A stretch of 64,000 nt of DNA from Ureibacillus sp. FSL W7-1570 (GCF_038593265.1 NZ_CP151979.1:2673001-2737000), one strand, 5' to 3'. Shown: positions 27,044 to 35,628, numbered from the stretch's first letter. A program made the numbers and translations. The notes: generated by a model not told the origin, from the letters alone.

Positions 27044-27072
27044 TTGACTTTATACCTAATAGGGTATAAACT
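27044..27072 (+). promoter_or_regulatory. cstR promoter with CstR operator
   Basis: TTGACT at 27044-27049 and TAAACT at 27067-27072 with a 17-base spacer that holds ATACCTAATAGGGTAT (27052-27067). The intron ends only 7 bases upstream of the -35 box, so it separates this promoter from upstream DNA without breaking it. Confidence 0.75.
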
Positions 27073-27112
27073 GTTGGTAGAAATCAAAGTCATAGAAAGT
27101 AGGGATGCCTCA

Positions 27113-27367
27113 TTGAAATACGATACGAAGACAATAAACCGTGTGAAGCGTATTGAAGGACAAATACGCGGGATTCTGCGCATGATGGAAGAAGGGAAAG
27201 ACTGTAAAGAGGTCGTCACTCAGCTTAGCGCCGTCCGTTCCGCAGTGGACCGTACCATCGGCGTGATTGTGAGCAACAACTTGATCGAATGCATGAATAA
27301 AAGCAAAGCGGAAGATATGGATGAATTGGTGCAAGAAGCGATTAATTTAATTGTCAAAAGCCGTTAG
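27113..27367 (+). CDS. cstR: CstR persulfide-sensing repressor (CsoR/CstR family)
   Basis: All-helical DUF156 repressor of 84 residues. The two sensing cysteines are in EEGKDCKEVV and NNLIECMNK. The position of the copper-binding His of CsoR holds Asn, which points to CstR, which reacts with persulfide or polysulfide, rather than copper. VKRIEGQIRGILRMMEEG is the DNA-binding first helix region. TTG at 27113 lies 7 bases after AGTAGGGA; the 50 extra codons of the longer frame include the intron end and promoter and are not translated. Autoregulated through the operator in its promoter; same sites precede the CoADR and rhodanese genes. Confidence 0.9.
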   Translation: MKYDTKTINRVKRIEGQIRGILRMMEEGKDCKEVVTQLSAVRSAVDRTIGVIVSNNLIECMNKSKAEDMDELVQEAINLIVKSR

Positions 27368-27371
27368 TTCC

Positions 27372-27400
27372 AATAGCTGTTTACGCAGCTATTTATTTAT
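27372..27400 (+). terminator. weak hairpin between cstR and rhodanese genes
   Basis: AATAGCTG (27372-27379) pairs with CAGCTATT (27386-27393), followed by TATTTAT. The poor T-run suggests partial termination at most. Confidence 0.35.
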
Positions 27401-27410
27401 AAACCGAAAT

Positions 27411-27426
27411 ATACCTATATAGGTAT
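27411..27426 (+). promoter_or_regulatory. CstR-type operator before the rhodanese pair
   Basis: ATACCTATATAGGTAT is a perfect 16-base palindrome of the ATACC-N6-GGTAT type, 18 bases before the first rhodanese start codon. No clean -35 box is seen. Confidence 0.7.
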
Positions 27427-27444
27427 TTGTTTGGAGGTGAGAAC

Positions 27445-27783
27445 ATGGAGTGGATCCTCTTAGCGATTGTTGCCGCATTCATTATATGGCGCTTGAAGCC
27501 GGCGAATGTGAACACCATTTCCGCAAACGAATTGAAAAATATTCTGCAGGATAAGGACAAAATATTTATTGATGTAAGGACACCGGCGGAATACAGAGCA
27601 AAACATATTCCGCAATTTCAAAATTTGCCTTTGGGATCGGACTTTTCTAAACTTCCCAAAGATAAAGAAATCATTGTCATTTGCCAAAGTGGCATGAGAA
27701 GCGGTCAAGCCTGCAAGCAATTAAAAAAGTTGGGGTATGAGCGCGTCACAAATGTCCGTGGCGGCATGAATGCATGGAGATGA
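27445..27783 (+). CDS. membrane-anchored single-domain rhodanese
   Basis: Sulfurtransferase of 112 residues. The N-terminus MEWILLAIVAAFIIWRL is a membrane anchor; the rhodanese domain (about 30-110) has active loop CQSGMR and the usual NVRGGMNAWR end. Moves sulfane sulfur between thiols, probably as persulfide on the loop Cys. ATG at 27445 has GGAGGTGAG upstream. Overlapping control with cstR through the operator at 27411. The next gene is a soluble rhodanese, so a relay from membrane to cytoplasm is possible. Confidence 0.88.
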   Translation: MEWILLAIVAAFIIWRLKPANVNTISANELKNILQDKDKIFIDVRTPAEYRAKHIPQFQNLPLGSDFSKLPKDKEIIVICQSGMRSGQACKQLKKLGYERVTNVRGGMNAWR

Positions 27784-27804
27784 ATGATGGAGGAGGATTT
27801 TTAA

Positions 27805-28101
27805 ATGAAAGAAATTACACCGAAAGAAGTTCAGCAACGTTTGGAAGCGGGAGAGACATTGAATATTATCGATGTCCGTGAAGTGCATGAATATCAAGGA
27901 GGGCATATTCCGGGAGCCGTCAATATTCCATTAGGATTGCTTCCAATAAGAATGAATGAACTTTCCAAAGACAAACCATATATTGTGGTGTGTTTGGCAG
28001 GCGGCCGCAGCGCCCAAGCGACAGAGCTGTTGGATCGAAATGGATTTGATGCTACCAATATGTTGGGCGGCATGAGCGCCTGGGAAGGGGAAGTGGAATA
28101 G
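27805..28101 (+). CDS. cytosolic single-domain rhodanese
   Basis: Sulfurtransferase of 98 residues covering one rhodanese domain: IDVREVHEYQGGHIPGAVNIP, active loop CLAGGR and NMLGGMSAWEGE. The loop differs from the CQSGMR of its neighbour, so substrates may differ. Start ATG has GGAGGA upstream, 21 bases after the preceding stop; same transcription unit. No clear terminator before the IS element 35 bases later. Confidence 0.88.
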   Translation: MKEITPKEVQQRLEAGETLNIIDVREVHEYQGGHIPGAVNIPLGLLPIRMNELSKDKPYIVVCLAGGRSAQATELLDRNGFDATNMLGGMSAWEGEVE

Positions 28102-28150
28102 GATTAAGGAGTCAGCGGGACTTTGAAGAAATAGGGAGGCTGGGACAAAA

Positions 28151-29803
28151 CTAGCTTCTAGATAGGAAAAAGGAGAATTTGAGCCAACTCAAATTCTCCT
28201 TTTTCCATTTATCCCCATTATTTTTGGTTAGTTGATCTTTGTTGGCCGTGTATTTTCGTAAATTCACGGCCATTAAGGCAATGCCCATTTCATTTTCCAC
28301 TTTCGATTTTCCTCGAACGGAAAATCGAGTGAAACGCAAATTAGCCTTCAAGAATCCAAAAACTGGTTCTACGTCTATTTTACGTTGACGGAAAATAGAA
28401 CCAGCTTTTTCTTCTGAAAGCTTCGCTCTTACATATTCTTTTTGTTGTTCCCATTTTTCATTCACCATGACCTTTCGGTGATTGCCTTCCTTTGCTTTTG
28501 TGCATGATGAACGAAATGGACATCCTGAACAGTTTTCACATTCATAGATTTTCAATTCTCGTTTGAAACCAGTCTTATCTGTACGTACAGAACGATAACG
28601 GAAGGTTACTCGCTGCTGATTTGGACAAATGTAGGTATCACTTTCTTCGTCGTACATCCAATTGTCTGGATGAAATGGATTTTGTTTATATTTCTTCTTT
28701 TGTTCTTTCTCATACATGGTATATGGAATGAGTGCCTCACATTTTCGATTCGAAAGGATGTCTTCATAGTTTTGTTCACTACCATAACCAGCATCTGCGA
28801 CAATATACTTTGGCAACGGAAAATAATCCTTTTCTATCTTATTCAAGAACGGAATTAATGTACGTGTATCAGTAGGATTTGGAAAGATGCTATAAGCTAG
28901 TGCGTATTGACCTTCTGTTGCGATTTGTACGTTGTATCCAGCCTTCAATTGACCGTTTTTCATATAGTCGTCTTTCATTCGCATGAACGTCGCATCTAAG
29001 TCTGTTTTGGAATAACTGTTCCGTTCCCCCAAGATGTCCAAGTCTTTTTGGTATTTTTGTTTTCGTAGAATGAAGTCTATTAATTGTTTGTACGCTTGTT
29101 TTGGATATTTTCGTTCGCTTCTTAATGCTTTTCGTTCTGTGGCATCGGGCGATGTTTCTATCTTTTGGTCATATTCCTTAATGACTTCATCGACTTGTTG
29201 CACCATTTGAGCGAGTTCTTCAACGGACAGTTCTCCCTCATTTTCCCGCTCCATTTCAGGGATGATTTCTTTTTCTAATAGTTCGTTGTATAACTGATTG
29301 GACTTTTCAATTAAGTTTTGGTTGTATTTTTCAATGGATTTCTTCCATACGAAAGTAAATTTATTGGCATTCGCTTCAATCTTCGTACCATCGATAAAAA
29401 TGGCTTCTTGATCGATTAACTTTTCTTCCACCAGTTGGCAACGGAATTGGACAAAACATTGACGAATTAATTCTTTTACTTCCGGATGCACACGAAAACG
29501 ATTGATCGTCCGATAACTTGGTTCATATCCTTGTGCCAACCACATCATTCGTATACTGTCCTTTAATAGCGCTTCAATTTTTCGACCTGAAAAGACAGAC
29601 TGCGAATAGGCACACAAAATAATTTTTAGCATCATGCGTGGATGATAAGCAGGACAACCTGTATTTCGAAGAAACGGCTGGAAGGCTTCATCTGGAATAC
29701 TTTCAACTAAATGGTGAATGTGGAAGGCAATATCATTTTCTTGTAATTTTATTTCTAAATCTAGAGGCAAAACTAATTGATTCATGTTATAATATTTGAA
29801 CAT
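28151..29803 (-). CDS. IS1182-family transposase
   Basis: DDE transposase of 550 residues, full length for the family and without internal stops. N-terminal DUF772 region (MLKIILCAYSQSVFSGRKIE), then catalytic Asp candidates in FIDGTKIEANANKFTF and VADAGYGSEQNYED, and Glu in VEPVFGFLKANLRFTRFSVRG. A four-Cys cluster, CENCSGCPFRSSC, near residue 420 is usual in this group. Start ATG at 29803 follows AAGGG. Stop lies within the left inverted repeat. Probably active or recently active. Confidence 0.92.
   Translation of the reverse strand: MFKYYNMNQLVLPLDLEIKLQENDIAFHIHHLVESIPDEAFQPFLRNTGCPAYHPRMMLKIILCAYSQSVFSGRKIEALLKDSIRMMWLAQGYEPSYRTINRFRVHPEVKELIRQCFVQFRCQLVEEKLIDQEAIFIDGTKIEANANKFTFVWKKSIEKYNQNLIEKSNQLYNELLEKEIIPEMERENEGELSVEELAQMVQQVDEVIKEYDQKIETSPDATERKALRSERKYPKQAYKQLIDFILRKQKYQKDLDILGERNSYSKTDLDATFMRMKDDYMKNGQLKAGYNVQIATEGQYALAYSIFPNPTDTRTLIPFLNKIEKDYFPLPKYIVADAGYGSEQNYEDILSNRKCEALIPYTMYEKEQKKKYKQNPFHPDNWMYDEESDTYICPNQQRVTFRYRSVRTDKTGFKRELKIYECENCSGCPFRSSCTKAKEGNHRKVMVNEKWEQQKEYVRAKLSEEKAGSIFRQRKIDVEPVFGFLKANLRFTRFSVRGKSKVENEMGIALMAVNLRKYTANKDQLTKNNGDKWKKENLSWLKFSFFLSRS
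28165..28206. repeat. subterminal palindrome, left end of IS1182 element
   Basis: Perfect 19-bp stem (28165-28183 with 28188-28206) and 4-base loop inside the transposase 3' end; can act as terminator and guard against read-in transcription. Confidence 0.8.
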
Positions 29804-29884
29804 AAGGACCCTTCTTTCTGTTAGGTTTTGTGTGCTAACTTAATTTTAACAGAAGAGGTCCTTATTTTTTATTGAAAAAATGAA

Positions 29885-29927
29885 AAACAGCCCATGAAAT
29901 TTCATTCCAAAATTTCATGGGCTGTTT
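29885..29927. repeat. subterminal palindrome, right end of IS1182 element
   Basis: Perfect 17-bp stem AAACAGCCCATGAAATT with its complement at 29911-29927, upstream of the transposase gene. Confidence 0.8.
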
Positions 29928-30039
29928 CCATTTTAGAGGGGGTTTTGTCCCAGCCTCATTTTTTTATTGTAAAATTTTACATATAACGCTATGGGAAAGC
30001 TCCATATTGTAGAAGAAGTGATTCAAAGGGGATGGAAGA

Positions 30040-30237
30040 ATGTTGATCAATTTATTGGATGGTTTGGCCCTATTCTTTTATTGGACCTGGTTTGCATGGC
30101 CCTTTGTTTTTGTGTTTTCCCTCGTTTATTCCATTGCCGGTTTTGTGAAGGATGAACGGGCTTCCGCAATACCGGTGTTTATAGCAGGTTTCTCTCTATT
30201 GATGTTGTTATCGCCTTTGATAGCATTTACTGATTGA
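30040..30237 (+). CDS. small membrane protein (hypothetical)
   Basis: Product of 65 residues with two hydrophobic helices, FWTWFAWPFVFVFSLVYSIAG-like around 12-33 and a second at 43-63, split by KDERASA. AAAGGGGATGG lies well placed before ATG. No family recognised. It stands between the IS element and the cad operon, and could be an accessory of neither. Coding is supported mainly by the strong ribosome binding site and composition. Confidence 0.6.
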   Translation: MLINLLDGLALFFYWTWFAWPFVFVFSLVYSIAGFVKDERASAIPVFIAGFSLLMLLSPLIAFTD

Positions 30238-30312
30238 TGGGGGCAGATAGGCAAAATCCGTGCATCATGTATGGGATGTACGGTTTTTTTTATTCAATCC
30301 AACTTGCAAAAC

Positions 30313-30378
30313 ATTTAAACATTCATTTGAATATAACGCAAGAATATCTTAAACTAATATTCAAACATATATTTGAAT
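30313..30378 (+). promoter_or_regulatory. cad promoter with two CadC-like operators
   Basis: Two similar 20-base inverted repeats, ATTTAAACATTCATTTGAAT (30313-30332) and ATTCAAACATATATTTGAAT (30359-30378), 46 bases apart. TTGAAT (30327) and TAAACT (30350) with 17-base spacing lie between, so both ends of the promoter are covered. Confidence 0.65.
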
Positions 30379-30396
30379 GTTGGAGGGGTGAAGCCG

Positions 30397-30768
30397 TTGC
30401 CGGAAGAAATCAGCATTTGTGAAGTGACGTATGTCGATGAAGAAAAAGTGGCGAGAATTCAAAATCAATTAGCCCATCAAAACCCTCTGGAAGTGGCGAA
30501 ACTTTTTAAAGCATTGGCGGATGAAACACGAATCAAAATCGCTTATGCCTTGGCATTGGAAGATGAGCTGTGCGTTTGCGACGTTGCCAATGTTATTAAC
30601 GCATCCACTGCAACCGCGTCCCACCATTTGAGATTATTAAAAAATTTGGGGCTTGCAAAGATGAGGAAAGAAGGGAAATTTGTTTATTATTCCTTGACGG
30701 ATGAATGTGTGAAGCGATTGATTGAAATCGCCTTCCATCATCAACAAGAGGTGGCAATAGATGAGTGA
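30397..30768 (+). CDS. cadC: CadC-type ArsR/SmtB metal-responsive repressor
   Basis: Winged-helix repressor of 123 residues with the alpha-3N/alpha-4C metal site of Cad[12 protein letters not shown] supplies the Cys-x-Cys pair, and an N-terminal [12 protein letters not shown] supplies one more Cys. The second N-terminal Cys of the S. aureus plasmid protein (CEIFCYDEEK) is replaced, so only three thiols are available. [12 protein letters not shown] is the recognition helix. TTG at 30397 lies 8 bases after GGAGGGG. Overlaps cadA by 8 bases. Releases DNA on Cd, Pb or Zn by family. Confidence 0.88.
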   Translation: MPEEISICEVTYVDEEKVARIQNQLAHQNPLEVAKLFKALADETRIKIAYALALEDELCVCDVANVINASTATASHHLRLLKNLGLAKMRKEGKFVYYSLTDECVKRLIEIAFHHQQEVAIDE

Positions 30769-32884
30769 AATGAAACAGATTTATCGTGTAGAGGGTTTTA
30801 CATGTGCGAATTGCGCAGGGAAATTCGAGCAGAACGTGAAGACATTGCCGGGTGTGCAGGATGCGAAAGTGAATTTTGGCGCATCGAAAATTACCGTTGT
30901 TGGGCATGCGACAGTGGAAGAACTGGAAAAAGCGGGGGCTTTTGAAAACTTAAAAGTCTATCCGGAAAAACGGGCGGAAAAGCATCCGGAAACGGGGCGT
31001 AAAAAACAAGTATCTTTTTTTGAAAAACATCATCCGTTATTATACTCCGGCCTGTTGATCGCGCTAGGAGCAATTTCCATATTCATCAATGGGGAAGAGA
31101 ATCTAATCACCGCATTATTATTTATTTCTTCCATCCTCATTGGCGGCTTTTCGTTGTTGAAGACCGGGCTCAATAATTTAATCCGTCTCGATTTCGATAT
31201 GCGGACACTGATGACGATTGCCATCATCGGGGCAACGATCATCGGGGAATGGGCGGAAGCGGCGGTGGTGGTCGTTTTATTTGCCATCAGCGAAGCCCTT
31301 GAGCGCCATTCGATGGACAAAGCGAGAAAATCAATTAAATCATTAATGGAAATTGCACCGAATGAAGCGACTGTTTATCGAAATGGGAAAGAGACGGTTG
31401 TTCCCGTTGAAGAAGTGGTGATTGGCGACATCATGATTGTAAAGCCCGGGCAGAAAGTGGCAATGGATGGCATTGTCATAAAGGGGTCTTCTTCCGTCAA
31501 CGAAGCCGCCATCACCGGAGAATCGATTCCGGCGGCAAAACAGCCAGGAGATGAAGTGTTTGCGGGAACGTTGAATGAAGAAGGACATTTGGAAGTCAAA
31601 GTGACAAAATATGTGGAAGATACGACGATTTCCAAAATTATTGAACTCGTAGAAGAAGCCCAGGCGGAACGGGCCCCTGCACAAACGTTTGTCGATCAAT
31701 TTGCCAAATATTACACACCGGCGATTATGGCTGTTGCATTTCTTGTTGCGATTGTGCCGCCGTTACTTTGGGGTGGCGATTGGATGGATTGGGTATATCA
31801 AGGATTGTCCGTATTGGTTGTCGGATGCCCGTGTGCCCTTGTTATTTCAACACCGATTTCCATTGTTTCGGCCATTGGCTCCGCAGCGAAAAAAGGAGTG
31901 CTGATTAAGGGCGGCATTTATTTGGAAGAATTGGGGTCCTTGAAAGCAATCGCCTTTGATAAAACAGGGACGTTGACAAAGGGGGCGCCTGTGGTCACTG
32001 ATTTTATCATGTTAAGTGATAAAATCCATGAGAAAGAAGCGCTTTCGATTGCCTGCGCTTTGGAAGAACGTTCGAATCATCCGATTGCCCGTGCGTTCGT
32101 CAAGAAAGCGGAAGGGCTTGGAGTGGAACCTCTTAATCATGATATAGAGAATTTCAAGGCCATCACCGGAAAAGGTGTTCAAGGGACGATAGCCGGAACA
32201 ACGTATTCCATCGGCAGCCCTGTTTGGTTTGCCGGCCGGGTGACGGAAGAGATTGAAAAGAAAGTGGCATCCCTTCAAAACGATGGGAAAACGGTAATAT
32301 TATTCGGCACGGAAAAGGAGATTTATGCAATTTTTGCCGCTCTTGATGAAGTGCGCCATTCCAGCAAAGAAGTTGTTCGTAAGCTCCATGAAATGGGTAT
32401 CCAAAAGACGCTGATGCTCACGGGAGACAATGCAAAGACAGCCGCAGCCATCGGAAGGGCGGTCGGCATTTCAGAAGTGAAGGCGGAATTGTTGCCAGAG
32501 GAGAAATTGGAGCATGTAAAAGGATTGGGCAAAGCATACGGCAAGGTGGCGATGGTTGGAGACGGGGTCAATGATGCCCCTGCTTTGGCAGCATCCACAG
32601 TGGGAATCGCCATGGGCAGCGCAGGTTCGGATACAGCTTTGGAAACGGCCGATGTGGCGCTGATGGCCGATGATTTGGGGAAACTTCCTTTTGCCATCAA
32701 GCTTAGCCGGAAAACATTGGCCGTAATCAAGGCAAATATTGCATTTGCATTGGGCGTGAAGCTTCTCGCTTTGCTGCTGGTGGTGCCTGGCTGGCTGACT
32801 TTATGGATTGCGATTTTTTCGGATATGGGCGCAACGCTTTTAGTATCCTTGAATAGTATGAGATTATTGAGAGTAAAAGAATGA
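30761..32884 (+). CDS. cadA: P1B-type heavy-metal ATPase (Cd/Zn/Pb export)
   Basis: Metal-exporting P-type ATPase of 707 residues. One N-terminal HMA domain with GFTCANC, then membrane helices, TGESIPA actuator motif, the metal-translocating CPC in [10 protein letters not shown], phosphorylation site [16 protein letters not shown] His loop, and [11 protein letters not shown] hinge. The CPC and the overall pattern match CadA/ZntA exporters of divalent soft metals. Start overlaps cadC, with AGAGGTGG upstream. Ends before a terminator that is itself the target of the second intron. Confidence 0.93.
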   Translation: MSEMKQIYRVEGFTCANCAGKFEQNVKTLPGVQDAKVNFGASKITVVGHATVEELEKAGAFENLKVYPEKRAEKHPETGRKKQVSFFEKHHPLLYSGLLIALGAISIFINGEENLITALLFISSILIGGFSLLKTGLNNLIRLDFDMRTLMTIAIIGATIIGEWAEAAVVVVLFAISEALERHSMDKARKSIKSLMEIAPNEATVYRNGKETVVPVEEVVIGDIMIVKPGQKVAMDGIVIKGSSSVNEAAITGESIPAAKQPGDEVFAGTLNEEGHLEVKVTKYVEDTTISKIIELVEEAQAERAPAQTFVDQFAKYYTPAIMAVAFLVAIVPPLLWGGDWMDWVYQGLSVLVVGCPCALVISTPISIVSAIGSAAKKGVLIKGGIYLEELGSLKAIAFDKTGTLTKGAPVVTDFIMLSDKIHEKEALSIACALEERSNHPIARAFVKKAEGLGVEPLNHDIENFKAITGKGVQGTIAGTTYSIGSPVWFAGRVTEEIEKKVASLQNDGKTVILFGTEKEIYAIFAALDEVRHSSKEVVRKLHEMGIQKTLMLTGDNAKTAAAIGRAVGISEVKAELLPEEKLEHVKGLGKAYGKVAMVGDGVNDAPALAASTVGIAMGSAGSDTALETADVALMADDLGKLPFAIKLSRKTLAVIKANIAFALGVKLLALLLVVPGWLTLWIAIFSDMGATLLVSLNSMRLLRVKE

Positions 32885-32889
32885 CTTGA

Positions 32890-32926
32890 AACCATCAGCA
32901 GGGGATTCTTGCTGATGGTTTTTCTT
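32890..32926 (+). terminator. cadA terminator, target hairpin of group II intron copy 2
   Basis: Perfect 11-bp stem AACCATCAGCA / TGCTGATGGTT followed by TTTCTT. The intron begins two bases later. Confidence 0.8.
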
Positions 32927-32927
32927 G

Positions 32928-33567
32928 GTGCGCCCGGCATGTACATGAACTATAGGGTGTAAGTCCCGAACCCCGAAGACAGAAGTAGAGGTTAGCCAAG
33001 AGCAAGGGTGTCCGTGGTGACGCGGAATCTGAAGGAAGCTGGAGGCAAAACACCGGTCCGAGGAACACGAACCTCATATAAGGCTAGGTATGATTGAGTG
33101 AGTTTGCAAAACAAAACAAAGCTCTTTCTGTCGAAGGTCATATCGAGTAGATGAGGCGGATAGATGGTGTGAAAGTGCATGTACTTACCCGGGGAGGTCT
33201 GGCGGATAGGTGAAGTACGCTTCATAACCTACTTAGTGATAAGTAGCTGAACCGTCAGAAGTCAGCAGAGGTCATAGTATTAGTTGGTTTAGAACTACTA
33301 AGAAGGACCGAACAATTAAGAGAGAATAGCCCTTGGCATTCAGTGAGTCATGATGAACACAGAAAACGTAGTACCTCACTTGAGGAAGGAAGCGGTGAAT
33401 CCCGTGGGAGACCTCTTGGAGGGTGGAGTGACCACTGGCATAAAGAGAACAGCTATTCACGGAAGTTATAAAGACTTGCGTCAATCATCTTAATTGAACC
33501 GCCGTATACGGAACCGTACGTACGGTGGTGTGAGAGGACGGGAGTTAATCGCTCCCTCCTACTCGAT
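32928..33567 (+). mobile_element. ORF-less group II intron, copy 2 (class C-like)
   Basis: Same 640-bp length and same orientation as copy 1, starting GTGCGCC and ending TACTCGAT. From 33187 on it is almost identical to copy 1 (about four differences in 380 bases); before that it differs at many positions, including the loops that should hold exon-binding sequences. No maturase frame. Domain V hairpin ACCGCCGTA / TACGGTGGT lies near 33498-33530. Confidence 0.85.
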
Positions 33568-33650
33568 TAGAATTACATTTTGAAGGTTGATAGTATTTCA
33601 TTCCATAAACGAATGAAAAAAGCGCCTTTGTTCATTGAAAGTGCAAAAAA

Positions 33651-34187
33651 TTATAAACTTTCTCTTTCTCTTTTTGGAAACACAACGTATGAAAAGCTGA
33701 TGAGAAAGTCGATCAGCAATACAACGGTCCATCCACTTATAACGCGTTGCAGCGGACGTGTTCCTTCACCGGTGCCGATATACAGAATCATGAGGCCAAG
33801 CAGGATTCCCCCGATGATATAAGCGATCAGATGGCGTCCCCACATTTTCATCTCATAAACGGCTTTCTCTTTGCCATACAAAACTTTTTTCCGCAAAGGG
33901 TTATTTAATACCCAAGTTTGGAATTTGCCGTCTGCCCAAGCAATCATGGATTTTCCGAAGGCGATGGAAACCCCGATATAGATGGCGGCCAGACCATGGG
34001 CAAAAGTGGCCGTTGCTCCATTTTTCAAATCGATGGCCGTGAGTACAAGCAAAGCAAAATCAATCAACGGGGTGAGCAAGAGCAGGAAGATGCTCAGCTT
34101 ATCCAGTTTCAATATATATCTAGTGTAAAGCCCTGAAAAAATGACAATCCAGAAGGCGATTTCAGCAGTGATAATCCAAAAAAGCAT
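33651..34187 (-). CDS. conserved membrane protein, TetR-linked
   Basis: Product of 178 residues with five predicted helices. The two long loops are charged (KSMIAWADGKFQTWVLNN and GKEKAVYEMKMWGRHL). No enzyme motif is seen; similar small membrane proteins of Bacillus are uncharacterised. It is read divergently from a TetR gene with operators between them, so it is the probable target of that repressor. Confidence 0.65.
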   Translation of the reverse strand: MLFWIITAEIAFWIVIFSGLYTRYILKLDKLSIFLLLLTPLIDFALLVLTAIDLKNGATATFAHGLAAIYIGVSIAFGKSMIAWADGKFQTWVLNNPLRKKVLYGKEKAVYEMKMWGRHLIAYIIGGILLGLMILYIGTGEGTRPLQRVISGWTVVLLIDFLISFSYVVFPKRERESL

Positions 34188-34216
34188 TCAATCCATACCC
34201 CCATGAAAATTTATTT

Positions 34217-34269
34217 AATACAGTTGTATTAAAATAATACAGCATATTTTTAAATAATACAAGTGTATT
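34217..34269. promoter_or_regulatory. pair of TetR operators
   Basis: AATACAGTTGTATT (34217-34230) and AATACAAGTGTATT (34256-34269) share AATACA-N2-TGTATT; a further AATACAG half-site lies between. TATAAT at 34279-34284 belongs to the tetR promoter. Confidence 0.7.
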
Positions 34270-34290
34270 AAATAATGCTATAATAAAAAT

Positions 34291-34866
34291 ATGCCAAAAC
34301 TAGTTGACCATGAAGAGAGAAGAAAAATCATCGCAAAAGCAACGTGGAATGTGATTGCAAGGGAGGGGCTTGGCGGCGCTTCTGTTCGTTCCATTGCAAA
34401 GGAGGCGAATCTTTCACTGGGAGCAGTGCGTCATTATTTCGAGACGCAGGAAGAACTGTTGGAATTTGCGATGCAGCTCGTTGAAGAACAAGTAACGGAA
34501 CGAATCATGGGCCACCTGCAAAGTCCGCTTCCACCAAAGGAACAAGTACTCAATATATTGATGGAGTTGATCACACCGGAAGAAAAGAAAGTGGAAATGC
34601 AAGTATGGCTGGAATATGTTTCATATAAAATCCGCAAAAAAGAGCTGCAAAAAGAATCGGTTCATGAAGCGATTTCGGAAATTTTGCATCGTTTAAAGAA
34701 AGCGGGGATGCTAAAAGAAGAAATTGTTTTAGAAGAAGAAATTGTGTTTTTGCATGCGTTAATTGATGGACTTGCGTTACATATTTTAATGGGATTGGTT
34801 CCTATTGAAAGGGAACGCATACGCTATTTATTGAGAAAAGAATTGGACCGCATTTTTGTGGAGTAG
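34291..34866 (+). CDS. TetR-family transcriptional regulator
   Basis: Repressor of 191 residues. N-terminal helix-turn-helix (about 10-55, GGASVRSIAKEANLSLGAVRHYFETQEEL) and a helical ligand domain typical of the PksA/BetI branch. No ribosome binding site is visible; the ATG lies 6 bases after a TATAAT, so the mRNA may be leaderless. Operators upstream suggest autorepression and control of the divergent membrane protein. Inducer unknown. Confidence 0.82.
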   Translation: MPKLVDHEERRKIIAKATWNVIAREGLGGASVRSIAKEANLSLGAVRHYFETQEELLEFAMQLVEEQVTERIMGHLQSPLPPKEQVLNILMELITPEEKKVEMQVWLEYVSYKIRKKELQKESVHEAISEILHRLKKAGMLKEEIVLEEEIVFLHALIDGLALHILMGLVPIERERIRYLLRKELDRIFVE

Positions 34867-34902
34867 GGGATGTATTTCCCGCACTTTTTGGAGGGAGTTT
34901 CA

Positions 34903-35628
34903 ATGCAAATTTTTGCCCATCGAGGCTATTCATCAAAGTATCCTGAAAATACGCTCGCAGCCTTTCAAGCGGCAGCAAAACTGGACATTACCGGAGTGGA
35001 GTTGGATGTTCATCTGACAAAAGACCGGGAATTGGTGGTCATCCACGATGAAAAAATCAACCGCACGTCCAATGGAAAAGGCTTTGTTAAAGATATGACC
35101 CTGAAAGAATTGCGCAAGTTCGATTTTGGATCCTGGTTTCACAAAAATTTCCGCGGCGAAAAAATCCCGACATTGGCGGAGGTGTTGGATCTCTTTAAAG
35201 ATACGCACCACAAAATTAATATTGAATTGAAGTCCGACAAATTGATATATCCAGGGCTCGAAGAAATGGTGCTGAAAGAAGTGGAAAACTTCCGGTTAAA
35301 GGACCGGGTCATTATTTCATCCTTCGATCATGAAGCCGTCAAGCGGATGGTCGGGTTGGCACCGGATATTGAAAGTGCCCCGCTGTTTTCCTACAGCATT
35401 TTGAATATGAAATGGTACCGCACTTTATTTCCTGCCAAGGCCCTTCACGTCGCATACAGGGCGGTGGCCCGGCGTCCGGTGCTGGAGGCCATCAAAGCAG
35501 GGATTCCGGTTCGGGTATATACCATCAATAATAAAGAACAAGTGGAAGTGTTGCGGCATTTGGGAGTTGAAGGGATATTTACCGATTGTCCGGAAGAAAT
35601 GAACGAAATGCTTAAACAGCCCAAATAA
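34903..35628 (+). CDS. glycerophosphodiester phosphodiesterase
   Basis: Cytosolic GDPD-family hydrolase of 241 residues that splits glycerophosphodiesters into glycerol 3-phosphate and an alcohol. Catalytic HRG in FAHRGYSSKYPENTLAAF, metal ligands in GVELDVHLT and the second His in VVIHDEKINRTSNG are present; NIELKSD and the terminal EGIFTDCP motif complete the barrel. No signal peptide, so it resembles the YhdW group rather than exported GlpQ. ATG at 34903 has GGAGGGAG; the upstream in-frame ATG lacks one. Confidence 0.88.
   Translation: MQIFAHRGYSSKYPENTLAAFQAAAKLDITGVELDVHLTKDRELVVIHDEKINRTSNGKGFVKDMTLKELRKFDFGSWFHKNFRGEKIPTLAEVLDLFKDTHHKINIELKSDKLIYPGLEEMVLKEVENFRLKDRVIISSFDHEAVKRMVGLAPDIESAPLFSYSILNMKWYRTLFPAKALHVAYRAVARRPVLEAIKAGIPVRVYTINNKEQVEVLRHLGVEGIFTDCPEEMNEMLKQPK

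Larger units (their letters stand above)
28136..29957 (-). mobile_element. IS1182-family insertion sequence
   Basis: 1,822-bp element bounded by perfect 16-bp terminal inverted repeats GAGGCTGGGACAAAAC (28136-28151) and its complement at 29942-29957. Inside each end sits a long palindrome. It carries one full-length transposase. I see no clear target duplication. It lies between the rhodanese pair and the cad operon. Confidence 0.9.

Noticed and set aside
27061-27112. longer N-terminus for CstR
   Set aside because: It would include the intron end and the promoter/operator; the family starts at the TTG with its own ribosome binding site.
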